A DNA stretch of 64,000 bases, from NCBI GenBank assembly GCA_947290775.1, contig CAMYPM010000008.1, forward strand, positions 6,930-70,929. Reading direction: 5' to 3'. Position numbers and translations under genes: made by a program. The stretch is from an uncultured Bacteroidales bacterium. Lineage in GTDB: Bacteria > Bacteroidota > Bacteroidia > Bacteroidales > Porphyromonadaceae. The notes under the pieces were generated by a model. It was not told the DNA's origin. It did no database searches and worked only from the letters and a program-made list of their open reading frames with translations. Within the stretch, counting starts at the first letter, position 1. The number at the start of each line of letters is the position of its first letter. Shown piece by piece: positions 1 to 10,441 of the stretch.

Positions 1-1
1 G

Positions 2-193
2 CAGCAAGAAGCTATCAAGGAGAAGTTAGAGGAGTTCAATAAAGAGCCGGATACGCTTCAAGAGGTTTACCAAAATGAGGAACAAATAGAGATATCTCGC
101 AGCTTTGAAAAGCAACCTAAGCCGACGATAGTCGCTACGGAAGAGTTTCTTGGCGATCAACTTTTCTACAAAACGACCCACAAAGAGGAATAG
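2..193 (+). CDS. rpoZ: RNA polymerase omega subunit (RpoZ/Rpb6-type), 3' end only
   Basis: The reading frame is open from the window edge and ends at TAG 191-193, leaving 63 C-terminal residues. The tail contains EQIEISRSFEKQPKPTIVA followed by EEFLGDQLFYK. This resembles, from memory, the C-terminus of Bacteroidota omega subunits, where an EQIEISR..EKLPKPT block and a terminal EF..KI.YR block recur. Omega helps assemble and stabilise the RNA polymerase core. The stop lies 5 nt before the DUF4293 gene, so the two are probably co-transcribed. The N-terminus is outside the window. Identification rests on recalled family sequence, not a search. Confidence 0.7.
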   Translation, partial: QQEAIKEKLEEFNKEPDTLQEVYQNEEQIEISRSFEKQPKPTIVATEEFLGDQLFYKTTHKEE

Positions 194-198
194 ATACT

Positions 199-651
199 AT
201 GTGGCAACGTATTCAAACTATATGGCTCTTGCTAGCCTTTGCTGCGATGGCAGTTTTTCTATTTCTACCTATAGGGCTCTTTGCCACACCTCAGGGCACA
301 TGGGTAATGTACAACATAAGTACAGAGCCACTCGTTGAGGGTACAAATCTAAGCAACTGGGGACTCTTTGCTCTAGCACTAATTATCTCCTTACTCTCTC
401 TTGCTATTGTATTCCTTTACAAGCGTCGTAAGCTACAGATGAGGCTCGTGATGCTTAATATGCTGCTTACGATAGGATACTTTATCTACTATATAGTGGA
501 AATTATAATGCGCACAAAGGAATTAAACGCTTCCTACGGATTCAAATTTGCTATTGCGCTTCCTATTGTAACCTTTATCCTATTGACTATGGCACGTCGT
601 GGTATCCATAAAGACGAAATATTAGTCAGAATGAGTAATCGGCTCCGATAA
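199..651 (+). CDS. DUF4293 family integral membrane protein
   Basis: A 150-residue protein with four predicted hydrophobic segments, at about residues 5-28, 50-72, 82-108 and 115-130. It has a short basic KRRK stretch between the second and third segments and a basic C-terminus. The N-terminal [13 protein letters not shown] is characteristic of DUF4293 proteins, which are almost confined to Bacteroidota and have no known function. It starts at ATG 199, 5 nt after the omega-subunit stop, and ends 26 nt before guaB. The link to omega looks positional; nothing in the sequence suggests an enzymatic role. Confidence 0.85.
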   Translation: MWQRIQTIWLLLAFAAMAVFLFLPIGLFATPQGTWVMYNISTEPLVEGTNLSNWGLFALALIISLLSLAIVFLYKRRKLQMRLVMLNMLLTIGYFIYYIVEIIMRTKELNASYGFKFAIALPIVTFILLTMARRGIHKDEILVRMSNRLR

Positions 652-677
652 AAAAGTTCCTAATTCATAAGTTTCTC

Positions 678-2186
678 ATGGCCATATTCTTACCTGATAC
701 TAGTCATACATTTGGGGAATATTTACTTATTCCCGGGCTAACAACAGAAAGTTCCACTCCGGATAAAATACAGCTATCTACCCCCATGACACGTTTCATG
801 CCGGGGAAGGGAGAAAGCTCTCGCTTAAACCTCAATATCCCTTTTGTTTCTGCTATTATGCAGTCGGTATCGAATGATACATTGGCAATTGAATTGGCAC
901 GCAATGGAGGGCTTTCATTTATCTTTGGTTCCCAGCCCATCGAAAGTCAGGCTGAGATGGTACGCCGTGTCAAAAAGTTTAAGGCTGGATTTGTCAAAAG
1001 TGATTCTAATCTCAGCCCGGAGCATACTCTACGTGATGTAGTAGCTCTAACGAAGAAAACCAGCCACTCAACCATAGGGATCACTCATGACGGCTCTGCT
1101 AACGGAGAGTTACTCGGTATTGTTACAAGTCGCGACTATCGCCTCTCTACAGACTCGTTAGACAGGAAAATAAAGGACTTTATGACCCCTTACGAGAAGC
1201 TCACAGTAGGACAGAAAGGGATTACCCTGAGTGAGGCGAATGATATCATCTGGGAGCATAAATTAAATACCTTACCCATTGTAGATGAGAATCGCCATCT
1301 ACTCTACTTTGTATTCCGTAAGGACTATGACAGCCACAAGCAGAATCCACTTGAGCTTTCACACCCCACCGACAAGACACTATTGGTTGGCGCGGGTATC
1401 AACTCACGCGATTATAAAGAGCGTGTACCGGCTCTTTTGGAGGCCGGAGCTGATGCCCTGTGTATAGACTCATCAGACGGGTTCTCTGTATGGCAGGCTG
1501 AAACACTGGAATGGATCCACAAAGAGTTTGGATCAGAAGTAATAGTTGGAGCCGGTAATATAGTAGATGGTGAAGGCTTCCGCTACTTAGTAAATCATGG
1601 TGCCGATTTTGTAAAAGTTGGTATTGGAGGAGGATCCATCTGTATCACGAGAGAGCAGAAAGGAATAGGACGCGGACAAGCTTCTGCCGTAATTGATGTC
1701 TCCCGCGAAAGAGACAAATACTTTGAGGAAACGGGTATCTACATACCAATATGCAGTGATGGAGGCATTGTGCACGACTATCATATGGTTTTAGCCTTAG
1801 CCATGGGTGCCGACTTCCTTATGATGGGACGCTACTTCGCACGCTTTGACGAATCACCCGGCCCCATAATGAAAGTAGGTGCAAATATTGTCAAGGAGTA
1901 CTGGGGAGAAGGTTCTAATCGGGCCAAGAACTGGCAGCGCTACGATACCGGTGGCGTAGAGATCGGCAATATGAAATTTGAAGAGGGAGTTGATAGTTAC
2001 GTACCCTATGCAGGAGCTCTCAAAACAAATTTAGACCAAACACTTGCTAAGATCAAATCAACTATGTCAAGTTGTGGAACCGCTACTTTAGCTGAACTGC
2101 GTAAGAAAGCTAAAATAACCCTTGTATCCGCTACCAGTATAGTGGAAGGTGGAGCACATGACGTTGTGCTCAAAGACCGCTCTTAA
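678..2186 (+). CDS. guaB: IMP dehydrogenase
   Basis: NAD-dependent oxidation of IMP to XMP, the first committed step of GMP synthesis, in the cytoplasm. The protein has 502 residues. The catalytic loop [17 protein letters not shown] places the nucleophilic Cys at residue 322. The mobile flap carries the Arg-Tyr pair at 421-422 (NWQRYDTGG), and [12 protein letters not shown] follows. A CBS-pair region lies at about 100-215. The flap, which starts KEYWGEGS, and the C-terminus GGAHDV are unlike the usual bacterial form (RGMGS) and resemble the Tritrichomonas foetus enzyme as I remember it. It lies in a run with rpoZ, the DUF4293 gene and miaA, with 6 nt to miaA. GMP reductase is unlikely because of the CBS region and flap. 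Confidence 0.95.
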   Translation: MAIFLPDTSHTFGEYLLIPGLTTESSTPDKIQLSTPMTRFMPGKGESSRLNLNIPFVSAIMQSVSNDTLAIELARNGGLSFIFGSQPIESQAEMVRRVKKFKAGFVKSDSNLSPEHTLRDVVALTKKTSHSTIGITHDGSANGELLGIVTSRDYRLSTDSLDRKIKDFMTPYEKLTVGQKGITLSEANDIIWEHKLNTLPIVDENRHLLYFVFRKDYDSHKQNPLELSHPTDKTLLVGAGINSRDYKERVPALLEAGADALCIDSSDGFSVWQAETLEWIHKEFGSEVIVGAGNIVDGEGFRYLVNHGADFVKVGIGGGSICITREQKGIGRGQASAVIDVSRERDKYFEETGIYIPICSDGGIVHDYHMVLALAMGADFLMMGRYFARFDESPGPIMKVGANIVKEYWGEGSNRAKNWQRYDTGGVEIGNMKFEEGVDSYVPYAGALKTNLDQTLAKIKSTMSSCGTATLAELRKKAKITLVSATSIVEGGAHDVVLKDRS

Positions 2187-2192
2187 CTAACC

Positions 2193-3170
2193 TTGACTGA
2201 GCCAATTATAGCAATAGCAGGACCTACCGCATCCGGCAAAACGGAGTTAGCGGTACGCCTTGCTGCAGTTCTTGAGGGAGAGATCCTCAGCGCAGACAGC
2301 AGACAGGTATTCCGTGGAATGAATATTGGCACAGGAAAAGATCTGCGTTCTTACATCCTTAACGATGGAACCTGTATATCGTATCATTTAATAGATATAT
2401 TGGATGCAGGAGATTCTATTGATGTATTCCGTTGGCAGACGGCATTTAATGAAGCTTACCAATCAGTAATAAAGAAGCATAAAAGAGCATTTCTCGTGGG
2501 AGGAAGTGGCTTGTACTTAGAAACAGCCCTCAAGGGGGTTGCACTTTCTAAAGCTCCTATCAATCCTGCCCTTCGCACAGAGTTGGAAGAGCACCTCTCG
2601 GCAGAGGATTTATGTCATATTTTAGCTCGCTTTCACAAGGAGAGATCTGTAGCAGATCCCCATAATATGAGGCGTCTTGTGAGAAGCATTGAGATAGCTA
2701 CTTATGAAGCCAATCACGAAGAAGACAGCAAGCCACAGAACGCTCCTCTTCCCCACATACTCCTATTAATTGATATACCCAAAGAAGAGCGCATAGTGCG
2801 TATTCACAACAGACTACAAAGCCGTGTGGAGGAAGGATTGATTGATGAGGTAGAGAATCTGATTAAAAATAAGGTTCCTGTACAAACTCTGATCAACTAT
2901 GGATTGGAGTACCGTTATATCACTCAATATCTTATAGGAGAGCTCACAAAGGAAGAGGCCTTGCGTCTCCTTGAAATAGCGATTCGCCAGTTTGCCAAAA
3001 GGCAAATGACATGGTTTAGAGGAATGGAACGACGGGGCTTTACCCTTCATCCTATCAATGGGCTACAGTCACTTGACGAACAGGTAAACGAAGCACTTGA
3101 AATTATAAAGCGATACGACTCCTTTTACAAAGAAAATAATATACGATTCATAAAACATATAGAACAATGA
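2193..3170 (+). CDS. miaA: tRNA dimethylallyltransferase
   Basis: Transfers a dimethylallyl group to A37 of tRNAs that read UNN codons. The protein has 325 residues, a normal family length. The P-loop GPTASGKT is at residues 10-17, followed by the [17 protein letters not shown] substrate motif, and [13 protein letters not shown] at about 107-119. The conserved YITQYL and [10 protein letters not shown] motifs are near the C-terminus. The only start that keeps the P-loop is TTG at 2193; the frame upstream is guaB's end in another phase. The stop overlaps the alaS start (ATGA), suggesting translational coupling. Confidence 0.95.
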   Translation: MTEPIIAIAGPTASGKTELAVRLAAVLEGEILSADSRQVFRGMNIGTGKDLRSYILNDGTCISYHLIDILDAGDSIDVFRWQTAFNEAYQSVIKKHKRAFLVGGSGLYLETALKGVALSKAPINPALRTELEEHLSAEDLCHILARFHKERSVADPHNMRRLVRSIEIATYEANHEEDSKPQNAPLPHILLLIDIPKEERIVRIHNRLQSRVEEGLIDEVENLIKNKVPVQTLINYGLEYRYITQYLIGELTKEEALRLLEIAIRQFAKRQMTWFRGMERRGFTLHPINGLQSLDEQVNEALEIIKRYDSFYKENNIRFIKHIEQ

Positions 3171-5788
3171 TGACATCTCAAGATATACGAAAGGCTTTTC
3201 TCGATTTCTTTGCCTCGAAAGAGCATCATATTGTACCTTCTGCCCCGATGGTTATTAAGGGCGACCCCACGTTGATGTTTACTAATGCGGGGATGAATCA
3301 ATTTAAAGATATTATCTTGGGTAATGTGGCACCGACCTACAAACGTGTCTCTGATGCGCAAAAATGCCTCCGTGTAAGTGGCAAACACAACGACCTGGAA
3401 GAGGTTGGGCATGATACGTATCACCATACTATGTTTGAGATGCTCGGCAATTGGTCTTTCGGAGATTATTTTAAAAAAGAGGCCATTGCGTATGCCTGGG
3501 AGTTTCTCACTAAAGTAGTTAACATTCCTGAGGACAGACTGTACATCACTGTATTTGAAGGAGATGAGGCACACGGGTTAGAGCGAGATCAAGAAGCTGC
3601 AGACTATTGGGCTGAATGGGTATCTGCGGATCGAATCATTGGTGGAAATGCTCATGATAATTTTTGGGAAATGGGCGATCAAGGTCCTTGTGGTCCCTGC
3701 TCAGAGATACATGTAGACTTGCGTAGTGATGAAGAGCGTAAAGCGAAACCGGGGTATACCTTAGTAAACAAGGATGATCCGCGTGTAGTAGAGATATGGA
3801 ATCTCGTTTTCATGCAATACAATAGACATGCATCAGGCGAGTTGTCCCCCTTACCACATAAGGTAATTGATACCGGTATGGGATTTGAACGCTTGTGTAT
3901 GGTGCTGCAAGGAAAGCAATCAACCTACGACACCGATGTATTCCAACCATTGATTAAGGCCGTTGGTACTGCTTCTGGTAAGCAGTATGGAGATAATGCA
4001 GCTACCGATATAGCCATGAGGGTTGTTGCAGACCATGTACGTACTATTGCATTTGCCATTACCGATGGTCAACTTCCTGGCAATGCAAAAGCAGGTTATG
4101 TAATACGACGGATTTTGAGACGTGCCGTGCGCTATGGATACACATTCCTTGGCTTTAAGTCACCGTTCTTGTATTCATTGATACCAACACTCATTGAGGT
4201 AATGGGAGATGCCTATCCAGAGTTGATTGGGCAGCGCGAACTGATAGAAAAAGTCATTCTACAAGAGGAGGAAAGTTTTTTGCGAACTCTTGAAGCTGGA
4301 ATCAAACTACTCAGTAAAAAAATAGAAGAGCTTGGATCTGATACACAGCTCAGTGGAGATGACGCCTTTACACTATACGATACTTTTGGCTTTCCTCTGG
4401 ACCTTACCGAATTAATAGCGCACGAAAACAACAAAACGGTTGATTTGGACCGCTTTAATGAACTATTAATGGCACAGAAGGAGCGTGCTCGCACAGCAGC
4501 CTCAGTACAAACAGAGGACTGGATAAGCGTAAATGAAGGCACTACCCTATTTGTTGGCTATGATCAGACTGAATGTACCACCGATATACTTCGCTTCCGA
4601 AAGATCAAGCAAAAGAATAAAAGCTTCTATCAAGTCGTACTCTCTCACTCACCATTCTATGCAGAAATGGGAGGACAAGTCGGAGACAGTGGTACGCTTA
4701 TAGACGAAAGTGGAGAGGCTTATCCCATTATAGATACAAAGAGGGAGGATAATTTAGCGGTGCACCTTATGCCCCAGTTACCTAAGGACGTATCGCAAAC
4801 CTTTATTGCACGTATCAATTGCTCTTTACGCACCTTAACAGAGGCTAACCATACAGCCACCCATTTGTTACATCAAGCTCTTCGCGAGAAGTTAGGCAAA
4901 CATGTAGAGCAAAGAGGGTCTTTTGTTAGCCCGGAGGTATTACGCTTCGACTTTTCTCACTTTGCCAAGATGACAGAGGAAGAGATACGTAGTGTAGAGG
5001 AACGTGTGAATGAACTTATTCGCCAAGACATCAAACGCGATGAAATGCGTAATGTGCCAATTGAAGAGGCTAAGCAAATGGGAGCAATGGCACTCTTCGG
5101 TGAAAAATACGGAGAGGTAGTACGCGTCCTACGATATGGAGATTCCATTGAACTATGTGGAGGTACACATATCGCATCTACAGGAAAGATCGGCATGTTC
5201 CGCATCACCTCAGAAAGCTCTATTGCTGCCGGAGTACGACGTATTGAGGCAGTCACCGGGGTTAATGCAGAGCGCTGGATGTACGATCAAGAAGATTTGC
5301 TTAGATCTGTACGCGAGCAGTTGAACGGGACCCCTGACGTTAACAAGGCAATTCAGCGACTTATTGAAGAAAATAAGAACTACCAGGCTGAACTTAAAGC
5401 CCTCTATACAGAAAAAACTCAAACGCTCAAGAAGCAGCTACTCCAAGGGAAACAAACAGTCGCATCCTATAGACTATTCACTCTGGAAGGCGATGTAAAA
5501 CCTGACGTTGTAAAGGATTTAGCTTTCCAGCTCAAGGGCGAAGTAAAGGAACCTTTTGCTTTTGTAGCAGCTACTTATACTGGTATTAGAAGCCTACTCA
5601 CAGTTCTTCTTACTGAAGAGCTTATCCAAGCCGGTCTGAATGCATCAGATTTGGTACGCAATGCTGCTAAACTGATACGAGGTGGAGGAGGTGGACAACC
5701 TCATTTTGCCACTGCCGGAGGGAAAGGAGACGAAGGGCTTAAGGAGGCCATGCAACAGATTATCCATAATATAGAAGCTAAAGGCTGA
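3167..5788 (+). CDS. alaS: Alanyl-tRNA synthetase
   Basis: Charges tRNA-Ala and edits mischarged Ser and Gly. The 873-residue length is normal. The N-terminal class II catalytic domain begins with [15 protein letters not shown] and carries [10 protein letters not shown]. The editing domain has the metal-binding HTATH motif near residue 560 and CGGTH near 662. The C-Ala domain ends with the glycine-rich [14 protein letters not shown] near 839. Two adjacent ATGs (3167 and 3170) are possible; the first overlaps the miaA stop. AroB follows after 12 nt, so these form one transcription unit. Confidence 0.97.
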   Translation: MMTSQDIRKAFLDFFASKEHHIVPSAPMVIKGDPTLMFTNAGMNQFKDIILGNVAPTYKRVSDAQKCLRVSGKHNDLEEVGHDTYHHTMFEMLGNWSFGDYFKKEAIAYAWEFLTKVVNIPEDRLYITVFEGDEAHGLERDQEAADYWAEWVSADRIIGGNAHDNFWEMGDQGPCGPCSEIHVDLRSDEERKAKPGYTLVNKDDPRVVEIWNLVFMQYNRHASGELSPLPHKVIDTGMGFERLCMVLQGKQSTYDTDVFQPLIKAVGTASGKQYGDNAATDIAMRVVADHVRTIAFAITDGQLPGNAKAGYVIRRILRRAVRYGYTFLGFKSPFLYSLIPTLIEVMGDAYPELIGQRELIEKVILQEEESFLRTLEAGIKLLSKKIEELGSDTQLSGDDAFTLYDTFGFPLDLTELIAHENNKTVDLDRFNELLMAQKERARTAASVQTEDWISVNEGTTLFVGYDQTECTTDILRFRKIKQKNKSFYQVVLSHSPFYAEMGGQVGDSGTLIDESGEAYPIIDTKREDNLAVHLMPQLPKDVSQTFIARINCSLRTLTEANHTATHLLHQALREKLGKHVEQRGSFVSPEVLRFDFSHFAKMTEEEIRSVEERVNELIRQDIKRDEMRNVPIEEAKQMGAMALFGEKYGEVVRVLRYGDSIELCGGTHIASTGKIGMFRITSESSIAAGVRRIEAVTGVNAERWMYDQEDLLRSVREQLNGTPDVNKAIQRLIEENKNYQAELKALYTEKTQTLKKQLLQGKQTVASYRLFTLEGDVKPDVVKDLAFQLKGEVKEPFAFVAATYTGIRSLLTVLLTEELIQAGLNASDLVRNAAKLIRGGGGGQPHFATAGGKGDEGLKEAMQQIIHNIEAKG

Positions 5789-5800
5789 TTTTTGTAGATT

Positions 5801-6859
5801 TTGCTCTGCCACACAGATTATTCTGAGGAGACGCTACAGGCATTGCATACACGGCTTAATCCGGACAAAACTGTAGCAATCATTGACTCAAACCTTAGAG
5901 ATGGGCAAAGAGCTCTTATGGAGCCCATCTTTAGGGTTGTTCCTGAGAATAGGAGACTCTACCTGACAGGGGGAGAAGAAGTCAAATCACTAGGTCTTGT
6001 AAAAGAAATTGCACTTTGGCTGAATAGATGCAGAGTAACGCGTCATTCTCTTATTTATGTAGTTGGAGGTGGCTCTTTATTAGACTTCTGTGGCTTTGTT
6101 GCAGCAATCTATAAGCGTGGAGTACCTATTGCTTACGTTCCCACGACACTGATGGCTATGGTGGATGCAGCTTATGGTGGGAAAACTGCTATTAATACAG
6201 ACGACATAAAGAATCTGTTGGGCGTTTTTCAGGAGCCCAACGCCATCTTGCTTGATGAAAGATTTCTCACAACTCTAAGCGATAGAGAAATACTCAGTGG
6301 CTATGCAGAGGTGCTTAAATATGCTTTGCTGGAAGATGACCAGTTCTTTGCTAAAGTACTTACCACTGACCCATTAAATAATGGGCTGGGTCTTAGAGAA
6401 CTAATTGATCAATGCGTAACGATCAAAAAACGTTTTGTCGAAGCCGATCCCTACGACTTAGGAATTCGTCAATATCTCAATTTAGGTCATACGGTAGGAC
6501 ATGCCTTAGAAGGCTTTTCCCACACTTTAGAGCCTCTTGGACATCCTGCCCTTAGGCATGGTGAAGCAGTTATGATCGGCATCATTGTAGAGCTCTATAT
6601 TTCGCACAAGATGCTTGGCTTTCCATTGGAAAGGATGCATCAAATCGTAGATTTTGCAAAAGAGTTCTTTTCTCCCTACTTTTTTGAGTGTAAGCAGTAT
6701 AACGACATTATCAACCTAATGCTTCAGGACAAGAAAAACAGTGGTGACGATATTGCTATCATAGCCTTACGTCGTATTGGGGAACCCATGAAAATTAATG
6801 CATCTCGTGTACAATTACGCAATGCCTTTGATTTCTACCGCGAAGTGATTGGAGGCTAA
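5801..6859 (+). CDS. aroB: 3-dehydroquinate synthase
   Basis: Converts DAHP to 3-dehydroquinate, the second step of the shikimate pathway, using NAD and a divalent metal. The protein has 352 residues. The NAD-binding GGGSLLDFCGF segment is followed by PTTLMAMVDAAYGGKTAIN. The metal ligands are the Glu in GYAEVLKYALL, the His in NLGHTVGHALE and the His in RHGEAVMIG. An in-frame TAG at 5795 means TTG 5801 is the earliest possible start, and the N-terminal strand (TVAIIDSNL) follows it at the expected distance. It is the last gene of the run beginning with guaB; 225 nt separate it from lpdA. Confidence 0.93.
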   Translation: MLCHTDYSEETLQALHTRLNPDKTVAIIDSNLRDGQRALMEPIFRVVPENRRLYLTGGEEVKSLGLVKEIALWLNRCRVTRHSLIYVVGGGSLLDFCGFVAAIYKRGVPIAYVPTTLMAMVDAAYGGKTAINTDDIKNLLGVFQEPNAILLDERFLTTLSDREILSGYAEVLKYALLEDDQFFAKVLTTDPLNNGLGLRELIDQCVTIKKRFVEADPYDLGIRQYLNLGHTVGHALEGFSHTLEPLGHPALRHGEAVMIGIIVELYISHKMLGFPLERMHQIVDFAKEFFSPYFFECKQYNDIINLMLQDKKNSGDDIAIIALRRIGEPMKINASRVQLRNAFDFYREVIGG

Positions 6860-6974
6860 TCTTTCGCACGCACTTGCAGCGAAAAGCTCTATTTTTATGC
6901 AAAACAGCCTTAAGCCCTAATAAATTCATTTCTAACTGAAGAGGTTACCTTTTAACTAAGTCGCACTTTTTCAC

Positions 6975-6982
6975 TATTTTTG
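6975..6982 (+). promoter_or_regulatory. Candidate promoter -7 element for lpdA
   Basis: TATTTTTG matches the Bacteroidota TAnnTTTG element, 102 nt before the lpdA ATG in an otherwise empty 225-nt gap. No good TTTG -33 box sits at 19-21 nt upstream. This gives a 5' leader of about 95 nt without an obvious stem-loop. Confidence 0.5.
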
Positions 6983-7084
6983 AATAGGGTTCTAGAGAAT
7001 AAACTAGTCCACACAAGAGAATCGGATACAAACAGTTAAACAACAATAGACGAATAACAACAGACTAAATATTTTTATAGCCAT

Positions 7085-8443
7085 ATGTATGACATAGCGA
7101 TTATCGGTGGAGGCCCCGGGGGCTACAGTGCAGCTCTTTTTGCTGCAGCTAAGGGAAAGAAAATTGTTCTTTTTGAAGAGCGTGCAATTGGTGGAGTATG
7201 CCTTAATGAGGGCTGTATCCCTACTAAAACACTACTTCATTCGGCTCATCTGTTACAGGATATGCAAGGAGCTGCAAAGATGGGGATCAAATATGAAGGA
7301 GACTTAAATGTAGACTTCAAGCGTATTTCAGCACGCAAGAATAAGATAGTGAAGAAACTCACTGCCGGTATATCTATGCGCCTAAAGGAGTGCGGTGTAG
7401 AGGTTGTAGAGTGTCGCGCACGTCTTAATGGTACGGAAGGGGAAGCCATTCGTATTACAGCCAATGGTACTGATTATTTGGCAAAAGATGTACTCCTTGC
7501 GACCGGTAGCGAACCGGTCATTCCCCCTATCCCGGGAGCTGAGACTTCAGGATACATTACCTCTCGTGAGGCTCTGGAAGCAAAAGAGTTGCCAACAAGC
7601 ATCGCTATCATCGGTGGGGGCGTAATTGGAATTGAGTTCGCTGACTTCTATCAATCTTTGGGTTCACAGGTAACTGTCATTGAGATGATGCCTGAAATAC
7701 TGGGTAACATGGACAAAGAAACCTCTGCAATGCTGCGCGAATCGCTTGTAAAGCGTGGGATTAACATTCTATTGAATACCAAAGTAGTAGCACTCGCCCC
7801 GGGAAAAGTTTCCGTAGAGCTTCCTGATGGAAGTACTGAAGCCATTGAAACAGAAAAGATCTTGATGTGTGTAGGACGCCGGCCACAGGCAAATGATTTA
7901 GGATTGGAGACCCTCTCTATAGAAAAGAATAGAGCCGCTGTCAAAACGAACAACTACTTGGAGACCTCACATCCACACGTCTATGCCATTGGAGATATCA
8001 ATGGAACATCGCTTTTAGCACATACTGCCGTGCGAGAAGGAGAGGTTGCAGTAGAACGCATTTTAGGCATTTCAGAAGCAGGAGGAATGAACTACCATGC
8101 TATTCCCGGTATTGTCTACACCCATCCTGAAATTGCCGGTGTGGGGGCTACAGAGGAAAAACTTCAAGCCGAAGGTATCCCTTATAAAGTAATGAAGCTA
8201 CCTATGACTTACGCAGGGCGCTTCATTGTAGAGTCTGAGGGAGTAAATGGACTTTGCAAAATAATTACAGATAGTAAAGATAGGATCATTGGCTGCCACA
8301 TATTTGGCAATCCGGCTAGTGAGATCATTCTACCGGTAGCTATTGCCATTGCCGAAGAAACTAATGTAGAGACTTTCCGTAGAAACTGCTTTCCACATCC
8401 CACAGTAGGAGAGATTCTTCACGAAGCCATCCTCTCTGAATAA
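7085..8443 (+). CDS. lpdA: Dihydrolipoyl dehydrogenase
   Basis: The FAD flavoprotein (E3) that reoxidises dihydrolipoamide in 2-oxoacid dehydrogenase or glycine-cleavage complexes. The protein has 452 residues. The FAD Rossmann motif GGGPGGYSA begins at residue 8. The redox-active disulfide is C39-x4-C44 (GGVCLNEGCIPTK). The NAD motif GGGVIGIEFADFY is near residue 177, and the C-terminal His-Glu pair is in FPHPTVGEILHEAI. The gene is monocistronic here, flanked by its own promoter and a terminator, with no E1, E2 or gcv genes in the window, so its partner complex cannot be told. Confidence 0.93.
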   Translation: MYDIAIIGGGPGGYSAALFAAAKGKKIVLFEERAIGGVCLNEGCIPTKTLLHSAHLLQDMQGAAKMGIKYEGDLNVDFKRISARKNKIVKKLTAGISMRLKECGVEVVECRARLNGTEGEAIRITANGTDYLAKDVLLATGSEPVIPPIPGAETSGYITSREALEAKELPTSIAIIGGGVIGIEFADFYQSLGSQVTVIEMMPEILGNMDKETSAMLRESLVKRGINILLNTKVVALAPGKVSVELPDGSTEAIETEKILMCVGRRPQANDLGLETLSIEKNRAAVKTNNYLETSHPHVYAIGDINGTSLLAHTAVREGEVAVERILGISEAGGMNYHAIPGIVYTHPEIAGVGATEEKLQAEGIPYKVMKLPMTYAGRFIVESEGVNGLCKIITDSKDRIIGCHIFGNPASEIILPVAIAIAEETNVETFRRNCFPHPTVGEILHEAILSE

Positions 8444-8493
8444 TATTACTCGATCAGAGTCCTTTCCAAGTGCACTCTGTCTTCCTTTATCTT

Positions 8494-8528
8494 ACAGACG
8501 CATTGTAAATGATGCGTCTGTTTTTTTT
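8494..8528 (+). terminator. Rho-independent terminator after lpdA
   Basis: A perfect 10-bp stem, ACAGACGCAT paired with ATGCGTCTGT, with an 8-nt loop and an immediate run of eight T. It lies 50 nt after the lpdA stop. Confidence 0.92.
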
Positions 8529-8723
8529 ACACACCATTTATAGCTTTGCGTCTGTAACCCTTGGATAGTCTTTTCCTTATTCCACACATGAAGGCTAAAG
8601 CTATCAGATACCTTATAGCTTCTCATTAAAGGGCCACCTCAATCACTAAATGAGTATGCTTGGGACATAATTGTATCATTTATCAAGGGAAATGGTTTTC
8701 CTCTGAAAGTTGCAGATAAAGTA

Positions 8724-8766
8724 ATGGGGACGTAGTATGTGTATCATACTGCGCCCCCATATTTTT
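8724..8766. terminator. Imperfect 16-bp stem-loop, probable terminator of the LRR gene
   Basis: The arms 8724-8739 and 8745-8760 pair over 16 bp with one A-C mismatch and one G-T pair, around a 5-nt loop. The + side is followed by ATTTTTC. On the - strand the stem is 25-30 nt after the LRR gene stop but lacks a good T-run there. It occupies the end of the 347-nt gene-free stretch 8444-8790, which otherwise holds only the lpdA terminator and a stray TAGCTTTG (8541-8548). Confidence 0.55.
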
Positions 8767-8790
8767 CGTAAGGATCTCCTTTAGTTCAGT

Positions 8791-10161
8791 TCATCGGGCA
8801 ATCATAAGTACCTGTACAGATGTACCTATACGCAGCAAGTAATTACCGGCATCATAGGCAGTCAACGATAAATAGGCCTCACCCTCTTCATTGGTATTAG
8901 TACGCACACAGAGTCTGCCATTAGGTGTGTATAGCGACACTACAGTATTAGGCTCTGCGCCTTGTATTGTTAGGTAATCTTTTGCGGGATTAGGATAGAA
9001 TAGCAGTCGTTCGCTTTGATTTAATGCAGCAAAAACCGGTGCGCCATCATAGGGTTTTTTATCACTATTATAGATATACCAATTCTTATTGTTTGCTTTA
9101 GTTACATCGGTAGTAAGGCAGACGTTATCCGGCTCCGAAGGAATTGCTTTTACAGCTATAACAGCCCCTCCCCTACTGTTCATTCTATTCACAAGACTCT
9201 CAATCATTGCGGTCATCTTTTCTCCCTTTATGGTATTTCCATAGCACTGCAACCAGAAAAGATTACGTGCCGGTGATAGATCAAGCGAAGAAAAGAGATT
9301 GCCATTGCAGTGGAATTCCTGCAAGCTCTTTGCGGGCGTTAGGTCAAAGGTTGTCAGCTTATTATCGGCACAAACAAGCTTTTCTAATACAGGGGTTGGC
9401 TCAATGCTCAGCGAAGTAAGATTATTGCTACTGCAATCTAACCAGATTAATTTTTTTAGGCCGGAGAGATCTAAGGTAGAAAGCTTATTTTTGTGGCAAT
9501 AGAGTTGGAGTAACTCTGGTACAACGGACAAATCGAGTTTAGTGATAGCATTCTGATGGCAATAAAGAAACTTCAAGTTTGGCACCTTTGAAAGATCCAA
9601 AGAGGAAATAAGATTCTCAGAGCACCACAACTCTTCCAGCATGGGTACATGAGATAAATCTATTGCGGAAAGCTGATTGGTAGAAGTCCACAGTTCAGTT
9701 AACTTCGCTTGATTGGGGAGAATAAGTGAAGAAATTCTATTGTCATAGCAGAAAAGCTTCTGCAAATTAGGAGCTTCTGTAAGGTCCAAAGAAGTAATTT
9801 GGTTTGTAGTGCAATCCAGTAATTGTAAGGCATCCGTCCCCTTGAGGGTTAAACCCGAAATAGAGTTAGTATAGCAATACAACTCGGTAACCTTTCCATG
9901 AATTACTATATTACCTGCGGTCAAAGTGTAGACTTCAAGTCCCTTTTTGTTGATAACAGGCTCCTCCTTCACCCCCTCCATAGTGATGGGAGCTTCACCC
10001 ACAATTCTTATTTTTACTGTCTCTCCGGCTGCTTTAGCAGTGGATAAGGTAATGAGACTTTCTGCATTTGCACGCAATGCACTGGCTACTAACCCCACGG
10101 AAAGCACTAAGAAAGAGCAAAACAATGAGATAAGAGACCTTGATGTAGTAGATGTTTTCAT
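8791..10161 (-). CDS. Secreted leucine-rich-repeat protein with T9SS C-terminal sorting domain
   Basis: A 456-residue protein with a signal peptide (hydrophobic core SLISLFCSFLVLSVGLVASA, cleavage after RANA near residue 34). About nine LRR units follow, near residues 120-330, with a 21-residue period and the pattern L..L.C..N.(I/L)..LDLS...., where a Cys recurs at the fourth consensus position. The last about 75 residues (LLFYPNPAKDYLTIQG and the final LLRIGTSVQVLMIAR) form a type A T9SS sorting domain, so the protein should be exported through the outer membrane by T9SS and be surface-attached or released. I chose ATG 10161 over the longer open frame to 10362 because the signal peptide starts there. 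Its ligand is unknown; similar LRR proteins act as adhesins (inference). Confidence 0.88.
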   Translation of the reverse strand: MKTSTTSRSLISLFCSFLVLSVGLVASALRANAESLITLSTAKAAGETVKIRIVGEAPITMEGVKEEPVINKKGLEVYTLTAGNIVIHGKVTELYCYTNSISGLTLKGTDALQLLDCTTNQITSLDLTEAPNLQKLFCYDNRISSLILPNQAKLTELWTSTNQLSAIDLSHVPMLEELWCSENLISSLDLSKVPNLKFLYCHQNAITKLDLSVVPELLQLYCHKNKLSTLDLSGLKKLIWLDCSSNNLTSLSIEPTPVLEKLVCADNKLTTFDLTPAKSLQEFHCNGNLFSSLDLSPARNLFWLQCYGNTIKGEKMTAMIESLVNRMNSRGGAVIAVKAIPSEPDNVCLTTDVTKANNKNWYIYNSDKKPYDGAPVFAALNQSERLLFYPNPAKDYLTIQGAEPNTVVSLYTPNGRLCVRTNTNEEGEAYLSLTAYDAGNYLLRIGTSVQVLMIAR

Positions 10162-10292
10162 CTTAATCTTTTTCAATTCAACTGACTTATTTTTTCTATT
10201 TATCATCAAAGTTAAACAATTAATGCTGTTGTTATTCCATATTGACAGAGACTTTAGTAGAAAGCTATTCCTTTTCCAAGTGACTTTCTTTT

Positions 10293-10300
10293 CAAATGTA
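10293..10300 (-). promoter_or_regulatory. Candidate promoter -7 element for the LRR gene
   Basis: On the - strand TACATTTG fits TAnnTTTG. A weak TTG box lies about 17 nt upstream. The resulting leader is about 125 nt. It lies within the 280-nt divergent spacer with dapB. Confidence 0.45.
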
Positions 10301-10404
10301 TTCCGCACGAATAGTAGCAAGTTCCGGTAACAGTAACTAAAAGAAGACGAGTAATAAGGCATGAGGTCTTTTCGCTAAGAACGCTCACTATGAGGTAAAA
10401 TCGG

Positions 10405-10412
10405 TAACTTTG
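10405..10412 (+). promoter_or_regulatory. Candidate promoter -7 element for dapB
   Basis: TAACTTTG fits TAnnTTTG, 29 nt before the dapB ATG. No clear -33 box was seen. Confidence 0.55.
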
Positions 10413-10441
10413 GCACGAGATAGTAAGTAAAAGAGAGAAAA

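Noticed and set aside
3125..3574. A 149-codon open frame on the - strand
   Set aside because: It lies inside alaS and miaA, has no recognisable motif and mirrors their codon pattern.
8588..8629. A 13-codon frame after a TAGCTTTG element in the lpdA-LRR spacer
   Set aside because: Too short and lacking any supporting signal; a chance -7 match is common in A+T-rich spacers.
10162..10362. 67 extra codons in frame upstream of the LRR protein
   Set aside because: They would place the signal peptide internally and run through the TACATTTG promoter element.
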